Shown here in pieces: positions 20,793 through 33,476 of a stretch of DNA of 64,000 nt. The notes below the pieces were generated by a model, which did no database searches, was not told where the DNA came from, and was given only the letters and a program-made list of their open reading frames with translations. Numbering within the stretch: the first letter of the stretch is position 1; each line of letters begins with the position of its first letter. The translations under genes and the position numbers were made by a program. The stretch is from positions 84,058 to 148,057 of the forward strand of contig JAJEKV010000556.1 in the NCBI GenBank assembly GCA_021234155.1. Reading direction: 5' to 3'. The stretch is from Isoetes taiwanensis (lineage: Eukaryota; Streptophyta; Lycopodiopsida; Isoetales; Isoetaceae).

Positions 20793-22840
20793 AACATTTC
20801 TCTTTCCTAGCTCATATGTCTGATTGTAATGGACCAGTGTTAGTCCATCAATATGCAAGATTGGACCTTTCGTATTGCCTTGTGTTCTAGCGCCTACATG
20901 ATAGGGGGTGCGGTTCATAATACACTATAGTATGGAGGGGTGCTTGTTTTTTTTTTCCATTCATACAATGAGTTTTGGATTTGGGCTGGGTGTACCAACA
21001 ACCTAACCACTAGGCTACCATCTCGAAGATAACTTTAATTACTCTTTTTTTTTATGTATCTTTCATCTTTTTTATTTTCAAAGCGATGTGTTAGATTCAA
21101 ATTTACACTCTAAGATTTCATCCAAGCTCGGATTTCAAAGTGTCGTCTAAAAAATAATCCAGAGTCTTGAAATGCAAAATTGATTTAAACCTTCAAACTT
21201 GAGCGAAGCAAATGGGCAATTTGTGTAAAACTTAAGAAAACCCAAAACCCAGTAGAACACTAAAATTTGATGGAATAACTACCAAAAAAACTCGAGAATG
21301 GAAATGGGGCCAACCCTGTAGCTAATGATTCAAAAATTATTTTTGGATTAAAGAGAACTCTCAAAATTCTCAATAACATCCAAAAAGCAAACATGCAGAA
21401 TTGCAATAAAGATTACAGTCGGCAGAACTCTGAAATTAGGCCTATTGAATCGCCAGCGCACATGCATCAGAGTAATCCATGAGTCAGCAAATATGATGAT
21501 AAGAAGAGTCCATGAGAAAACAATGCGCACACATATAACATCATTATCACATCGAACACACGGTGCATGTAGGATCCAACACCTTGAACTTGCCATATAT
21601 CTCAAAGAGAAGATTGTTGAGGAATTTATTACGTCTTTTCTGGCTCTTGAGAGTGTCTTTGCATGAAACAATTTACCTATTCCTAATTTTTACGTTGTCA
21701 ATCGATGCAAGAAAAGCATTCTCATGTGCATAATTTTGGCATGTAAAACAATACACAATAGAATAAGGGCTCTCTCCATGTTCCACATAAGAGATTATAT
21801 GTTTCATAGCTTAAAGTGCAACATCAACATCCAACTACAAAATAATTTCTGCTGAGACAAAATATACGGTTCCCTCTATTCTATGTGTGTATTTAACAAC
21901 CCACTATAAGTACATGATGCTCCATGTTCATGTTGGCCTGCATCAGGCATATGGTCATGTCTCATATACCACAAGAATTGATTAGAAATACATATTAGCT
22001 TACTTGCAAATAGGAGGAGGAATCCATTAACTGCACATTGATCTATCAGGCGACAAACTTTAGACCTATATAACCTAGCTAAGTGACTAACCTAGCAAGG
22101 ATCTTTTTCTTGCTTCAAAGAATGCAAGGACAAAGGGATATGAAGCGGCTAGCACAGCTCAAAATTCTGGATAATTCTGTTTCAATGTCTATGATATACG
22201 AGAGATTCAAGATAAGTCTTTGTCCTCAATCCATACCCATGCTAGCTGCTGAGCTATTAACAACTAGTTACCTTATTAGAAGACAGGAAAATATTCATGC
22301 ACTTGATTGAAGAATATGCAGGCGCTAATATATACGGGCTATAGCACGTAAAAACAACTTTGCAGACTCTAGCCTTTCCACTTATTAAAACCCAGTTGCT
22401 TTTGAAGCTTCTCAGACATGCTCAAAACAGCCAGACCTGTAACACAAGATTCTTCATTGCGCTTTTGGGAGCCACAAAGTTGAAAGCAAGTAAAACTATA
22501 TTATAGCTTGCTACCTGATTAATCGTCCTCTATTAAAACAAATTTGGCAGACTCAGATCTACAGATTCCAGAGCTTTTGCCTAAACCTATGTCATTGCCT
22601 TCTATCAGCCATTTGTTTGCCCGAAATCAGAAACTGCCATAGCGTAAAGTTGTACCTCCTCATCTACCTTACATCAACTGACAGGCTTAGTTAGATCGAT
22701 AGCCAGCACTAGATTCTTTATGCGCCTTGGGTTTATAATACCTGAATCGAACCTGTTGGTAAGAAAATTTGATGTATCAAATTGCTTCAAGCAGCATAGA
22801 AGTTAGTTTGAAGAAAAAATCAAAGAATCAAATGATTTAC
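20793..22840. other. Gene-poor stretch
   Basis: No supported gene or repeat. A few poly(T) and poly(A) runs. Confidence 0.35.
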
Positions 22841-22841
22841 C

Positions 22842-23224
22842 AGGCGAAGATTTAAGCTTTTTGTTAAGGCATCATCTATCACAAACGCTGCACCAAATCC
22901 TGCATTCTGTGTGCTAGTAGAAACCCTGCAGGTTGAAGAGCTTTGATGGAGCTTTGACGTTGCCGCTTTTGAAGGTTTTGCAAGAAATAAAGCTCCCTGC
23001 TCCACAAAATTATCCACAGGCTAAATTTCTCGGAGTTTTCTTGTATCGCCTGCTGCACTGCAAGAAGAAAACCGCCCAAAATAAACCGCTGAAAAAAGCC
23101 TCATGTGAATCCCAGTGAGGTTCGTAGTCCGGCGGCAATTCCAGTAAGCCTTAACTGTAGTGCGGCGAAAAATCAGGTAGGGCTGGACACTTGTTGCCCT
23201 TGTAATTTTCAAATTTTGATGCAA
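22842..23224 (-). other. Possible exon with one in-frame TAG
   Basis: A minus-strand frame is open from 23224 to 22842 except for a TAG at 23021-23023. It ends at a donor-like CCTG/GTAAATC. The composition is Ser/Thr/Ala/Arg-rich (GRFSSCSAAGDTRK; KAATSKLHQSSSTC), as in a plant organelle-targeting leader, then GFGAAFVIDDALT. I do not recognise the protein. CAG-to-TAG would explain the single stop. Upstream and downstream exons were not identified. Confidence 0.25.
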
Positions 23225-25056
23225 TTTACTCTCCCGCCCTTCAGAGCTATAGCGGCTAAGGGAGCAGCTATGGCGCCAAAATCCCGTTGTTTTTAGGCAA
23301 GCTGATCCGGCTATGCCGTTATGGGCGGTCGTTTTGACGCCACAGCATTCTCGAAGGACGCCATAGCCACAGATCCACAGATGTTTGCTTTACCTTGGAA
23401 TGCAACGCAACGTGTCAAAAAAATTATCATAGAAGTGTTGCGCACGAAAATGGCTAACGTGTCGAGAGAACAGAAGCGTCCTATAATAATTATATATGTT
23501 AAGATAGAACTCTTCTCTAATTGCATCCATCTTCAACATAGCCATGAGCAAAATGCTTTTATGAAAAGCATAAAGAAAGGGATGATGTAAAAATACAAAT
23601 GCCATAAAATACCTCTAACTATGTAGCAGTTGCATCATTATATAAAATGAGATAGAAATGTGAAGAAGACACCAACACCTCTAGTACACTTATAGAAATG
23701 TCAAGAAGACAACATCTCTGGCATCCTCCACTTCCTGGTTGATGCCTTGACTGCAATACCCAAATTCATCATTGTAACAACGAAGAATGCACATACTTTG
23801 TTTTGTTCATTATGAATGAAAATAGCAATTATCTACGACATCTCTATTAGTCTCTCATATTTAAGCATATGCACTTCTTTTTTACTACCCTATTCTTGCT
23901 CACTGTGGGTTTAGACCCCAATTATACATTTCCAGAATCACATGTACATCATGCAAATATTTTTGAGAAGCAAGAGATTGCAGCTTCCATGACAAAAGAT
24001 TCGAAGATAGAACATATGCATCAAAAGCCAAGTTAAATACACCTATTCGGACCGTATTGCACTGTCAAATATGCATTTTACACATCTATGCAACATAGCT
24101 AAATGAGCAGGAGCACATGATATATGAAACGAACTGAACATATTTGCAAGGCAAATATTCTGGATGCCATAAAGTTGAAAAAGTACATAATTGATGGTGT
24201 CAATTAGGCTTTGTAGTGGCATGAATCTAAACTGTATGCCAAATACCTTTTCAACATTCAACATTCGTGAGGTAAGATGGTTGCGTGCAATTTAGAAATG
24301 AAGCATTATTATAGTTGATCTTTGGAAAGAAATGACTGATCTTTGTAAAAGTAAAAGCTAGGTAAAAGTAGAGCCATCAAAGGCGGCATGCCCCTTTGAT
24401 AGAAGGGAGCCACCATCAGAGCAGATGCATGTCAATAAAGGTTGGAAATGCAATGAAACACAAAGATCAAGATAATGATGCAGCTAAGCGTTAACTAAAA
24501 GTCCCTTAAGTCCCTTATGCATGCATCCTTTGACCTTACCGACTAACAAACCCAAATGAAAATAATGTAAACACGTTCCAACTATAGCCAAGAGATGCTT
24601 CGTTTTCTTGAATGTTAGTTTTCTCCAACATTTAATGGTTCAAAACCATGGCATCAGAAGTTGTTGAACTCTTTCTACATTATTGCAAATTGCAGCTTAT
24701 TTTATTAGTCTAAGAACAAACAACAAACATGAAATTTCAAAATTTGTTCGATACCTTGCATCTTAGAATGCCTTCATATGATTGGCACAACATCAGCAGC
24801 CTCAATTGTGAGTGCTGGTGAAGCCATGGTGATTGGACAATTGCATTTGGTGCATTAACATTCTCGTGTTGCACTACTCTAGGTCCCATGATGCCTTCAA
24901 ACATACGCCCTCATCAACTTAATGCAATTTGGTCTCCTATGAACATAAATACAGTCCAAAAACCACTCATAGCGATGTACTTCATAAATGAAATAGCACG
25001 GCACATTGAAGGCATCGTCACTTAATCATACTTCATTGTTGCTAACCTAATGTAGA
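23225..25056. other. Gene-poor stretch
   Basis: No supported feature. It could be intronic to a minus-strand gene, but nothing ties it together. Confidence 0.3.
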
Positions 25057-25415
25057 CATATCAAGAATGGAGCAACAAAGATGCTCCATATATTAATAAC
25101 ACTATGTTTTTAACTTTTAATTCTGCGTCCTGCTTCTAGATTGCACGTCAAATGCAACCTATAAATCTTTTGTCATTTTGTTGTGCACTCCCTAAGCGTG
25201 ATGTAAGACGCTCTTAGAGCCTAGTGCGAATAGATCAAGAATGACGCTAAGAACACAATGTTCAATGTTTAATTCTAAATTCTGCTTCCAGACTATTGCA
25301 CTTGTACATGCAATCTTTTCATCTTTGTCTTTTAGTTGTGCATTCCCTGATCTTGGAGCAATATCTGCTCCTAGAGTTGGTCACCGAAATAAGAGCTAGT
25401 TGCAAATAATACTTT
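25057..25415 (+). repeat. Diverged ~170-bp tandem duplication
   Basis: Two units, starting near 25062 and 25231 with ATCAAGAATG. They share further words in order: TTTAATTCT, CTGCTTC, ATTGCAC, and TTGTGCA(C/T)TCCCT. Indels separate the copies. Confidence 0.6.
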
Positions 25416-25633
25416 AGCAATACTTGATATTTTTCAAAGAAGACCAGATATTAGATACATGCTTAATGCAAGATGGTAGACCATATGCAAGTCAGCAAGG
25501 TCAAGCCTCATCTTCTGAAATGAATGAAACTTGTTGAAGGTCCATTTTTCACATTCTTCCAATCTGACATCAATATCATGGCATCGTTTGGAATCACAGG
25601 AATTCTAGAGAAAAATAGAAAATATAACATAAA

Positions 25634-25710
25634 ATATGGTGATACCTATGCTATCATGGCAACTACTTTCAAAAAAAGAATGATGGAATATGGTGATACC
25701 TATGTTGTTA
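25634..25710 (+). repeat. 54-bp repeat, two copies
   Basis: ATATGGTGATACCTATG occurs at about 25634 and 25688, with similar flanks. Confidence 0.7.
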
Positions 25711-26474
25711 GGCAACCACTTTATAAAGACACTATTAACATAGAATCCCACATGAACATCTAAAGAAGGAATGTTTTTGAGAATAGACACAAAAATAACC
25801 AGACAACCACTTCTAATCTAAAGAAGTGTATCTTGGAGAATAGAGACAAAAGGAGCCAATAAAGCAAAACAACAAAAGATCATCTCAGAAAAATAGATTA
25901 TGAAATAAAGGAATATACTTCAAAACAGACACATGCAGAGAAAGACAACCAGACAGATCGAAACCAGATAGAACAATACCATTACAGAGAGGAGGAGCTT
26001 TCTGGAACTTAAAAAACTACATGTACCTCCTGCTAGAAAATGCCCTGCAAATGAAAGATGTTAAGAAAGTTTTCAGAAACTGTAGAATTGTGAACAATTG
26101 TATGTCTCCAAAACATAAGTCCAACAAAAACTAATGCTACATGAATAAATATTATGAAGCAAATAGAACTACTTTGTTATAAGCTGACCATTAAGCAGCA
26201 AAAACAGATACAAAATGGAAAGAATAGATCCTTTGCCATAGATAACCATATTACCAGTGTAAAGCTTAAATGTTTTGCAGATTGTATTGGAATAGCTCTC
26301 CAGCAGTGGTGAAGACGTGAATCAACAACAAACACATAAAAGGACAGACATAAAGTATATTGTTGTGAACTTTCTATTGCAACAAAGCATGAAACTGTAA
26401 TCAGAAGGGCAAAAGCAATAATGGTGGCATTGTGGAGATGACCACATCTCAAAAAGGAAAACATAAGCAATACC
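25711..26474. other. No clear gene; one possible microexon
   Basis: On the minus strand, 26029-26046 is an 18-base segment between TTTGCAG and GTACAT, as a microexon would be. On its own it proves nothing; nothing else is supported here. Confidence 0.2.
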
Positions 26475-27340
26475 TACAGTTTGAGATACGCAGCCACATT
26501 TGGAAGATATTTCAAAAACTTGAACCTACAAAACATAAGTCCAAATCAATGCATTAAAAGAGGGACTCTAAACAAAAGGAATATGCCATTCTGATCATTG
26601 AGATCCTGCAAAAAACGAAAAGCATCAAAAGAAACCAACTCAGAAAATGTGGAAGGGCAAGCATACCATCTAGCCAGTTAGCAAACTGAAAAAGTATACC
26701 GTTGGACGGTTCCAATAATCTGATATGCACTTACCTTTTAAGAAAGAGAATGCTACATGAACTTGAAGAATAGTTGTGCATCATTTTCTTTTGTACTTGG
26801 ATGTCCAAGATGATATGCCAACTGCAAAAACATCTACCACTTATTAGCAACTGAAAAAAAAACCTCGTAAAACATCGTTGGCAACTATATGCGCTGGATG
26901 GAACACGTATTCTATGAGACAAATGCTATAGACGTCCTTCCACAAATCAAATAGATACTCGTTTGCAAAAATTTCCAAATAAAATGATGTCTTGAGTCTA
27001 GCAAAATCGAAAAAAGGCTTGAGAAGAGAAATTTAGTGATACCTGAAAACATTGAAGGTTCTCTCTGCAAAAAGATTACAAAGCAAGCTTGGACCTCAAA
27101 CCTCGGCCAAACAGCAAGAACTTCAACCGGAATAATAAACCTAAATCCCCTAGAACTGTATGCATGCAAGACAAAGTATCATGATACAGCAAAAGACTGG
27201 AATATTGCTGATGTTGGTGCTTGCTTGAAAGAGAGATGTAGAAAATGAAATAGAAGGATATATCACGGATGGGCACACGACTGCGCTTGGAAAAGAATTG
27301 CTAGACATGAATGCATCCTCATCTTCCCAATCAACACCAG
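26475..27340 (-). other. Cluster of minus-strand exon candidates, family unknown
   Basis: Several open segments are flanked by splice-like sites. The best is 26864-27020, with about 50 codons of convincing protein (RLKTSFYLEIFANEYLFDLW; VYSICLIEYVFHPAHIVAND). It is preceded by TTTCTCTTCTCAAG. Others: 27230-27340 (DWEDEDAFMSSNSFPSA) after TTTTCTCCAG; 26737-26850 between TTTTTGCAG and GTAAGTG; 26668-26686; 26475-26524 (FLKYLPNVAAYLKL). Phases do not join cleanly, and the 26737-26850 segment has stops in its most protein-like frame. I infer a decayed or mis-parsed multi-exon gene. I do not recognise it. Confidence 0.3.
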
Positions 27341-29477
27341 TCCTGGAGAAAACCAAGTACATGCAGGAAAAAACAACAGCAGCAGTTTAGTAACATGTCA
27401 CAATAAAATCCTGTGTCTATTGTAGATATCACGATAAAAGCCTTTGCCTATTATATCAATGTTGTAACGAACACAAAGAGATGGTTGAAATTCCAGAGGA
27501 GCAAGCATATTATTGCTTCTATAGATGCTGCAAACTTGTACCTTAGTTCTGCTAGTTTATCACTTGTTTGTCTATCCTTTCCATTTCCATCTATCTATAT
27601 GTCTTCCATTACTGAGTCTGCCAAACTAAGCTCGGAGGATATTTTTTGTGCAGGAGCACCCTTCTCTGCGCCCTCTACTGCGGTTTTCAGATTTTGGTTT
27701 GTCCTATGTGCATTCATACATGCTATTGGGGCCTTTTCTTTAGGTGTTGTGAGGGATCATAGTTTATCTCATGCGGAGCTAAAGCCCCATAAGTTGCAGA
27801 TGAATTGTTGGACCTTCAAACATTATGGGCAACATATTAGAAACCCCAAATGAAGGGGAAAAGTGATGCAGTGGCTCGGAGGCCTTGTTGCATACTGATT
27901 TACCCCTTGCATATGCTGATTGGGGCTCCAGACCTGTTTCTTACAGTTTTTTCCTAATCCTGTGTCTGCCCCAAGCAGAGACGACTTTCCCAGATAGCTC
28001 TATTTACCCACCGAAGGGCCTATCATGGGCCCCGGGCCCCCGTTGAAAGCACCTACCAATACCAATAGCAACATTGTTTGAGGCCTTTTGAACATGGATG
28101 AACAAATACAATCCAATAGATCAAGATGTAACCAGTGAGCGACAAACTCTGTAGAAGAAAAGGTAAATTTCCTACATAATTTAAGCTAGCAGGGAGCATT
28201 AAGCAAAAAACTAGTTTCTAGCCGGAAAATGTGAAGAATTCCATGGTTTTTTACCGGAAAACTTCTTGAGATTTTTTTTTTATATCGGAAATTCTTGATT
28301 TCAACAGGTAGGCTGCAAGGGTTCCCCGGAATTTGTCGTTCACTGGATGTAACATTGCGCAATTGTGGAAGGGTATAAGTATAATTATTGTAACATAAGA
28401 GTCGAAAGGTCAAGGGGATATTGTGTGCAAGGATCATGTGAAGTTGACTTGGCATGGGAGATTCTATTAGATACGAATTAGGATTTTATTTTGGCAAAAA
28501 AGGGGTAGTGAGGCATATAAATCTCTGTTTCTTGGCGATCTTGCATAGATAAGCCATTGCAGGAAGAAGGCACTAAGTGATTCTTTCGAGAGATAAGAAT
28601 GCTACGTAGATCTTGCTCACTTTCCCATGATGGCTAATACAACTGATTGTGTATGGCAAACTTGCTCGTTTCATCTAGCACTCTTTAAAAGCTGATTTGG
28701 GATAAGAGGGATGTCTAAGAAGGTTAATTCTTGTATGGCTTGACTGTTTGTTTACTTCATTCGCTCAATAAGAATGGGCTCTATATAATCTCGATGGTTG
28801 CCAAAGCGTAGTGTGTGATTCCACCCTTAACTGGCAGGCTTTCTAATCTAAGCGATGCACACTGTCGGTTTGAACCTTGTGATAGGAAGTAGCAGGCAGC
28901 TGCAAACTTGGTAACAGGCAGCGACATCTTTAAGCCCTGTATTCAGCCTTGATTGCTGATAATCCAGGCTGAGAGCTGATAAGCTACCTCTAGAGGGTGT
29001 GAACCTTTAATAATCGACCTATGGGTGTTGATAATCGAGCTGTGGGTGCAAATGTGGGTGAGGAAGCTTGTCTGCCGGTTACCCCCGCTTGCCCCTTACA
29101 ACAAATAAATGTGCTCGCCACTCCGCTGTTTATTTGCTACAGGGGCTCACAAGGGTATTTATCCCCTTCCATATTTTTGAATGGATGGTGGAGTCCTTGT
29201 TCTATGGAATATTCCAAATGGCCAGGTTATAAATCATTTACGAATAATAATAATTTGATTATTATTGTAAGCACATAATGTGGATGATTTTCCACTTTCG
29301 GCTATGGCGGATCCGGATGCCGCACCGTCTCTTTGTTAAGCTTGGCAGGTATTTGGTTCAACTTAAAAAAAATTCATCTGCAAGATAATGCACAAAGCTC
29401 TTATATTGCATTCTTGCTGCCGTCGACTCTTGGCGTAGTTCTTTACACAAATTGCTGTCTTTCTGTTTTCCCCAAAA
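27341..29477. other. No gene seen; contains upstream region of the FHA gene
   Basis: No recognised coding. The 27413-27853 open frame lacks motifs. The FHA promoter must lie in the last part, but no clear TATA box or leader was identified. Confidence 0.35.
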
Positions 29478-30068
29478 ATGCAATCTTGGCTTGTGCTCAG
29501 CGTAGAGCTAGGTCCGGCAGTTGGCCAGACATTTGATGCATCGAATTTCAAGCAGATCACTGTCGGAAGAACAAAGGTAAACAGTTTTCAGATCAAGGAC
29601 GAGACTATTTCGCAGAAGCATGTTGTGATTCAGTGGAAAAATGATGAATGGGAGGTTTTTGATGTGGGAAGTTCAAATGGGACAACTGTAAACGGGACAG
29701 ACATTGGAGTTGAGAAGCCTTATCGTCTGCAAAACAAGGATTTGATCAGAATTGGTATCGATACCAGAATAAGAGTGGCTATTGAAGAAAAGGCAGCCCC
29801 AGTTGCTGATGAAACAGAACAAGTTCAGACCAAGGCAGCTATATCTAAAAGAAATGCAAAGGCAAAGAATGGAAATGCGAAAGCAAAGAAAGGGAAAGCA
29901 AAGGTAGCATGTGAAAATGAAGCTAGGGCTCCTGATGATCCAACTCTAAGAGATTGGATTACCCAAGAAAGGGCAAGGCTTCCAAAGCGTTTGCATGAAA
30001 AGGCAGAAGCTACCATTGCAGAAATAAATGAGTATGCCCAACAGCTGAAGATGCAGTACCAAGAATGA
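29478..30068 (+). CDS. FHA-domain protein, 196 aa
   Basis: Forkhead-associated domains bind phosphothreonine peptides, often in nuclear signalling or DNA repair complexes. The FHA domain spans about residues 4-102, with VGRTKVN (~29-35), the SxxH signature in ISQKHVV (Ser45, His48), and SSNGTTVNG (~65-73). These are the residues that contact the phosphate and the +3 side chain. A Lys/Ala-rich, nuclear-localisation-like tract follows (~124-143, NAKAKNGNAKAKKGKAK), then a helical C-terminus (TLRDWITQERARLPKRLHEK...) ending YAQQLKMQYQE. Single intact exon. The ATG at 29478 is used because the domain starts six residues later. The substrate and partners cannot be read from the sequence. Confidence 0.88.
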   Translation: MQSWLVLSVELGPAVGQTFDASNFKQITVGRTKVNSFQIKDETISQKHVVIQWKNDEWEVFDVGSSNGTTVNGTDIGVEKPYRLQNKDLIRIGIDTRIRVAIEEKAAPVADETEQVQTKAAISKRNAKAKNGNAKAKKGKAKVACENEARAPDDPTLRDWITQERARLPKRLHEKAEATIAEINEYAQQLKMQYQE

Positions 30069-30506
30069 GACTTTTCCAACTTGTCTGAAGCAAGTGATCA
30101 ATTTAATGTCCTTTTTCTTTCTTAAACTTGATGTCTAAAAGGTTGCATCAATAGCAACTAAAAGTTTTGATGATCAATCATGTAGCCCTTTTAATTACGA
30201 AGATTCAATTTACTGAAGATTCAAGGTGCCCTGTTCAATCCCTGATGATACAGATAGGAGTATCAAGATGCTTGGAGGCAGGATCCCACTTGGCACCTTT
30301 TTGCAACTTGTAATTTCAACAGAAACCACATGTCTTGGAGGATATGGATGAGTTGTTTTAGCAGGAAATATATCTCCTGCGGGCTACCTGTTGAAGGGTC
30401 ATTCCCTGAGAAATCAGCACATATGGACAACCCTAATGCTGATTGCCATAAAGCCTTTTGATAGATTGCAACTGTTTCCTGCCATAAAGAACTATTATGC
30501 AGACTC

Positions 30507-31052
30507 CGAAATTTTAACCACCATCAAATTTCCCCATTATTCGACAGCTTTTTACAAATCGAAAAACCCTGTTGAAGTTCTGTCTATTTTTTGGGCGGCG
30601 CCGCCTCCACTCTGTTTCCGCCGCTCCATACTCTGTTTCTTCCCAACCCCATCCGCCTTGAATTTGGCCTTGAATCTGGCAGGTCTGTGTACCTTTTCTT
30701 CCATGCTCCATGTTCGGAATGCTTAAGTGCAAAAGCAACAGATCTATCCGGAATCAAGCCTGGAAGGGCCGATTTGGCTCTGAAATATACCTGGAATCAA
30801 GCCTAGAAGGGTCGATTTGGCCCTGAAAGCCCAGCAAGCGACTCATGTTGGCATTCCGGTGGTCCGCCATCACTAAGAATGCTCTGCTGCTAATGAATGG
30901 CAGAAGTTTTCGATTTGAATCTGGTTGCAACTGAAGAAAAATTCAATGACAAACTTTAGAAAGCAAACTTACGGGAAAGACTGCTGCAGATATCAAGATT
31001 TCTTCAAGAACAGCCAAGATCCCTTCAAAATTTGATGGTGGTTAAAATTTCG
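30507..31052. mobile_element. 546-bp unit bounded by perfect 25-bp inverted repeats
   Basis: 30507-30531 and 31028-31052 are exact inverted repeats (outer end CGAAATTTTAACCACCATCA). The interior has no convincing gene. The size and structure suit a MITE. No target-site duplication is evident. Confidence 0.6.
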
Positions 31053-31058
31053 TTGGAG

Positions 31059-31177
31059 AATTTGAGTGAGCATAAAATTTCCTGTGGAAATTTTGAGCAG
31101 ACCTGGCGGCGCCACTCGCGGCTCCGCCGCTCGTGACCCGCCAGATTTCCACAGGAAATTTTAAGCTCACTCAAATT
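31059..31177. repeat. Long hairpin with GC-rich loop
   Basis: 31059-31091 and 31145-31177 are 33-base inverted repeats with one mismatch (AATTTGAGTGAGCAT...). The 53-base loop is GC-rich (GGCGGCGCCACTCGCGGC) against AT-rich arms. It lies directly beside the previous TIR unit and may be a second small insertion or a miRNA-like hairpin locus. Confidence 0.7.
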
Positions 31178-31619
31178 ACTCCTTCCATAATATAAGCTTA
31201 AGGTGCTTGCTGAATGAGGCATTTGGCTGTTTTATGTCAATTCTCTTGTTGAGATCATTAAGAAATGTACTCTTAAAATTTCAAAATCTAAACCTAGCCT
31301 TTCCTGGCTGTTAATACAACCACTGCCCTAACTATTGCACATATCACATTCTTTCCTTCAAGTTAAATGCCAAGCACCTTCGCTTGATTAACATGGTATA
31401 AGCTTTGAACCAATTTAAATAATAAGTGTAGAGATCCACAACCAAAAGTTCCTCACATCCCCCGAAAAATCCCCATTGAGGAACCGGGGACTCAAGAGCA
31501 ATGGGTTATTTTTTTTTTGCAATTCGGGAATTCTTGAACAAAAATAATACAAAGGGGGGATTCTTGAACAAAAAGCGTATATCCGAATGGGGGAATTAGT
31601 AGAAATATAGGATTGCAAA
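31178..31619. other. No gene seen
   Basis: AT-rich, no supported feature. Confidence 0.35.
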
Positions 31620-31830
31620 TGCACATCCGGGTATTTTCAAGAAAGAGGGATTAGTTCAAATGGAAATTTTCGATGGATTGGGGTAATTTCAAGGAAAGGG
31701 GATTGGTTCAAAAAGGGAATTTGCAAATGGATTGGGGTATTTTCAAGAAAGGGGGGCTTGTTCAAAAGGGAATTTGCGAATGAATTGGAGTATTTTCAAA
31801 TATGAATAAAAGGGGAGTGAGTGAAAGGGG
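31620..31830 (+). repeat. Degenerate 54-bp tandem repeat
   Basis: GGATTGGGGTATTTTCAAG and relatives start near 31675, 31729 and 31782, with decayed units upstream to about 31560. Units also contain AAAGGGGATTGGTTCAAA. Confidence 0.7.
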
Positions 31831-32733
31831 AACAACCAAGAAAATAGAGGATTGCAATAAATACCAGGGTCTTTTCAAGCAAAAGAGTATTTCCAATTAA
31901 AAGTAGTTTTATGGTTGTATACTAGCTAAATATTCACAATTTGCATTTTCAACATCATGTATCAGTTAGCCATTAATCAAAATTCAGGTCTAAAATGGTG
32001 GAGGTAATAGAGAACGACTTTTATTTTCTTAATGAACTAGAAAAATAAAGAATACTTGTTATTTTGTGAGTATTCAAGTGAATTACCAAACAGTGAACTT
32101 AGAAATGGATTGCCTTCAACGCTTTTAGGATCCAGCTTCTTGTACTTCATCCTCTACAAACTGGACACTTCAAGCGAGGAAAATTGATTTTGTAATATTG
32201 TTGGTTTAGAAGGATGGCCCATATAACTTCATCTACTGTCCTATCAAGTTTCTCAATCAGAAACTAATCCTTAAACAAGCTACCCAAAGATTCTTATATC
32301 TGCAGCATTTGTTTTTTCTCCATTAATATGGAAAAGATTGTTGGAGACCATTCCCCAAGTTTGCATATCCTTTTTGCATCTCGATCACCATATGATATCT
32401 AGCCAAGTCTGCTATGGAAATACATGCCCAAATTGACCACGCCATGAATCTTCGACTCAAAACAACTGCAAAAATGCTATGGCTTGCACCTTTGGTTCTC
32501 CGTTAAACATTTACCAGCATGCTTTATTTATATACCCTATAGTAACCAGGAAATCTAAGCTCCTGAGATTAACAAAATCACTTAAAACTTTTGCTCTCGA
32601 AATACATTTCCCTTGGGTGAATAAAATAGACATTTCATCTATGTCAAACTCATTGGCCATGGTTAAGTCCAAGAGAGAAGATAAAAAGCAAGATTCAAAA
32701 GTAAGTAATAATGCTTAAGTGAAATCTGTAATA
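31831..32733. other. No gene seen
   Basis: AT-rich, without recognisable coding or repeat structure. Confidence 0.35.
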
Positions 32734-32805
32734 GAAGGAAGGAAGGAAGGAAGGAAGGAAGTATATTTAACGTCCACGGAGACCAACTGGCCTATGAGAC
32801 AGTTT
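32734..32805 (-). mobile_element. 5'-truncated LINE tail with TTCC repeats
   Basis: A GGAA-repeat block (32734-32761) is followed by a segment containing CGTCCACGGAGACCAACTGG. The same arrangement, GGAA repeats then CGTCCACGGAGACCAATCGG, marks the 3' end of the LINE at 52581. This copy is only about 70 bases long, as expected for heavy 5' truncation during target-primed reverse transcription. Confidence 0.6.
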
Positions 32806-33476
32806 TACAATATAGCGGAAAGTTTCCAAACACAAAATAAAACCACAGAAACAATGCTTGAAACCAGGACAAAAACCAAAGCAAATATTGCGGACTGCAA
32901 TTCAATATGACATCAATTCGATCAGAACATTTTAGCTTATGCACAACTATAACAGTTCCCAAGATCAAAAGACATCTTCTTCAATAGACCAATTTGGATT
33001 TACCAAAAATAGACATAAGACAAAGGACAATGGAGATTCTTACTGATGTCGCATCTTTGCTAATATTTCTAATCGCTGACCTTTTCAATTTGCAAATTTG
33101 GACTTCAATATCTTTCATTTGATGCGGAAACTCCTTCCTTTCATAGACCAGAATACATGTGCTTTTCTTTCTTTTCTAGCATTAGCATTATCTTCTCTTA
33201 TTCTTGGTAGCCTTTTAATATTTGGTTATTGTATTTGGTGGTGGGGCCTAGTCCCGAGTGTTTTAGATGAAATTTTGCCCTTCAGATGTCTCGGATCCAT
33301 AACCCGTTGGGTTCCCGTGGACGTAAAAATTCATCTTATCTTATCTTTTTTTAATTTTTTGTCTATTGTAGGCTTTTCTTCAATGCCCTCACCTTTCTCA
33401 TCTTGTGGAATGGCTCCTCATGAACCGCGTTTGTGAAATTTGCCCCAGTTCCCATGTATTCATCAGCAATAGAAAA
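32806..33476. other. No gene seen
   Basis: No supported feature. Confidence 0.35.
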
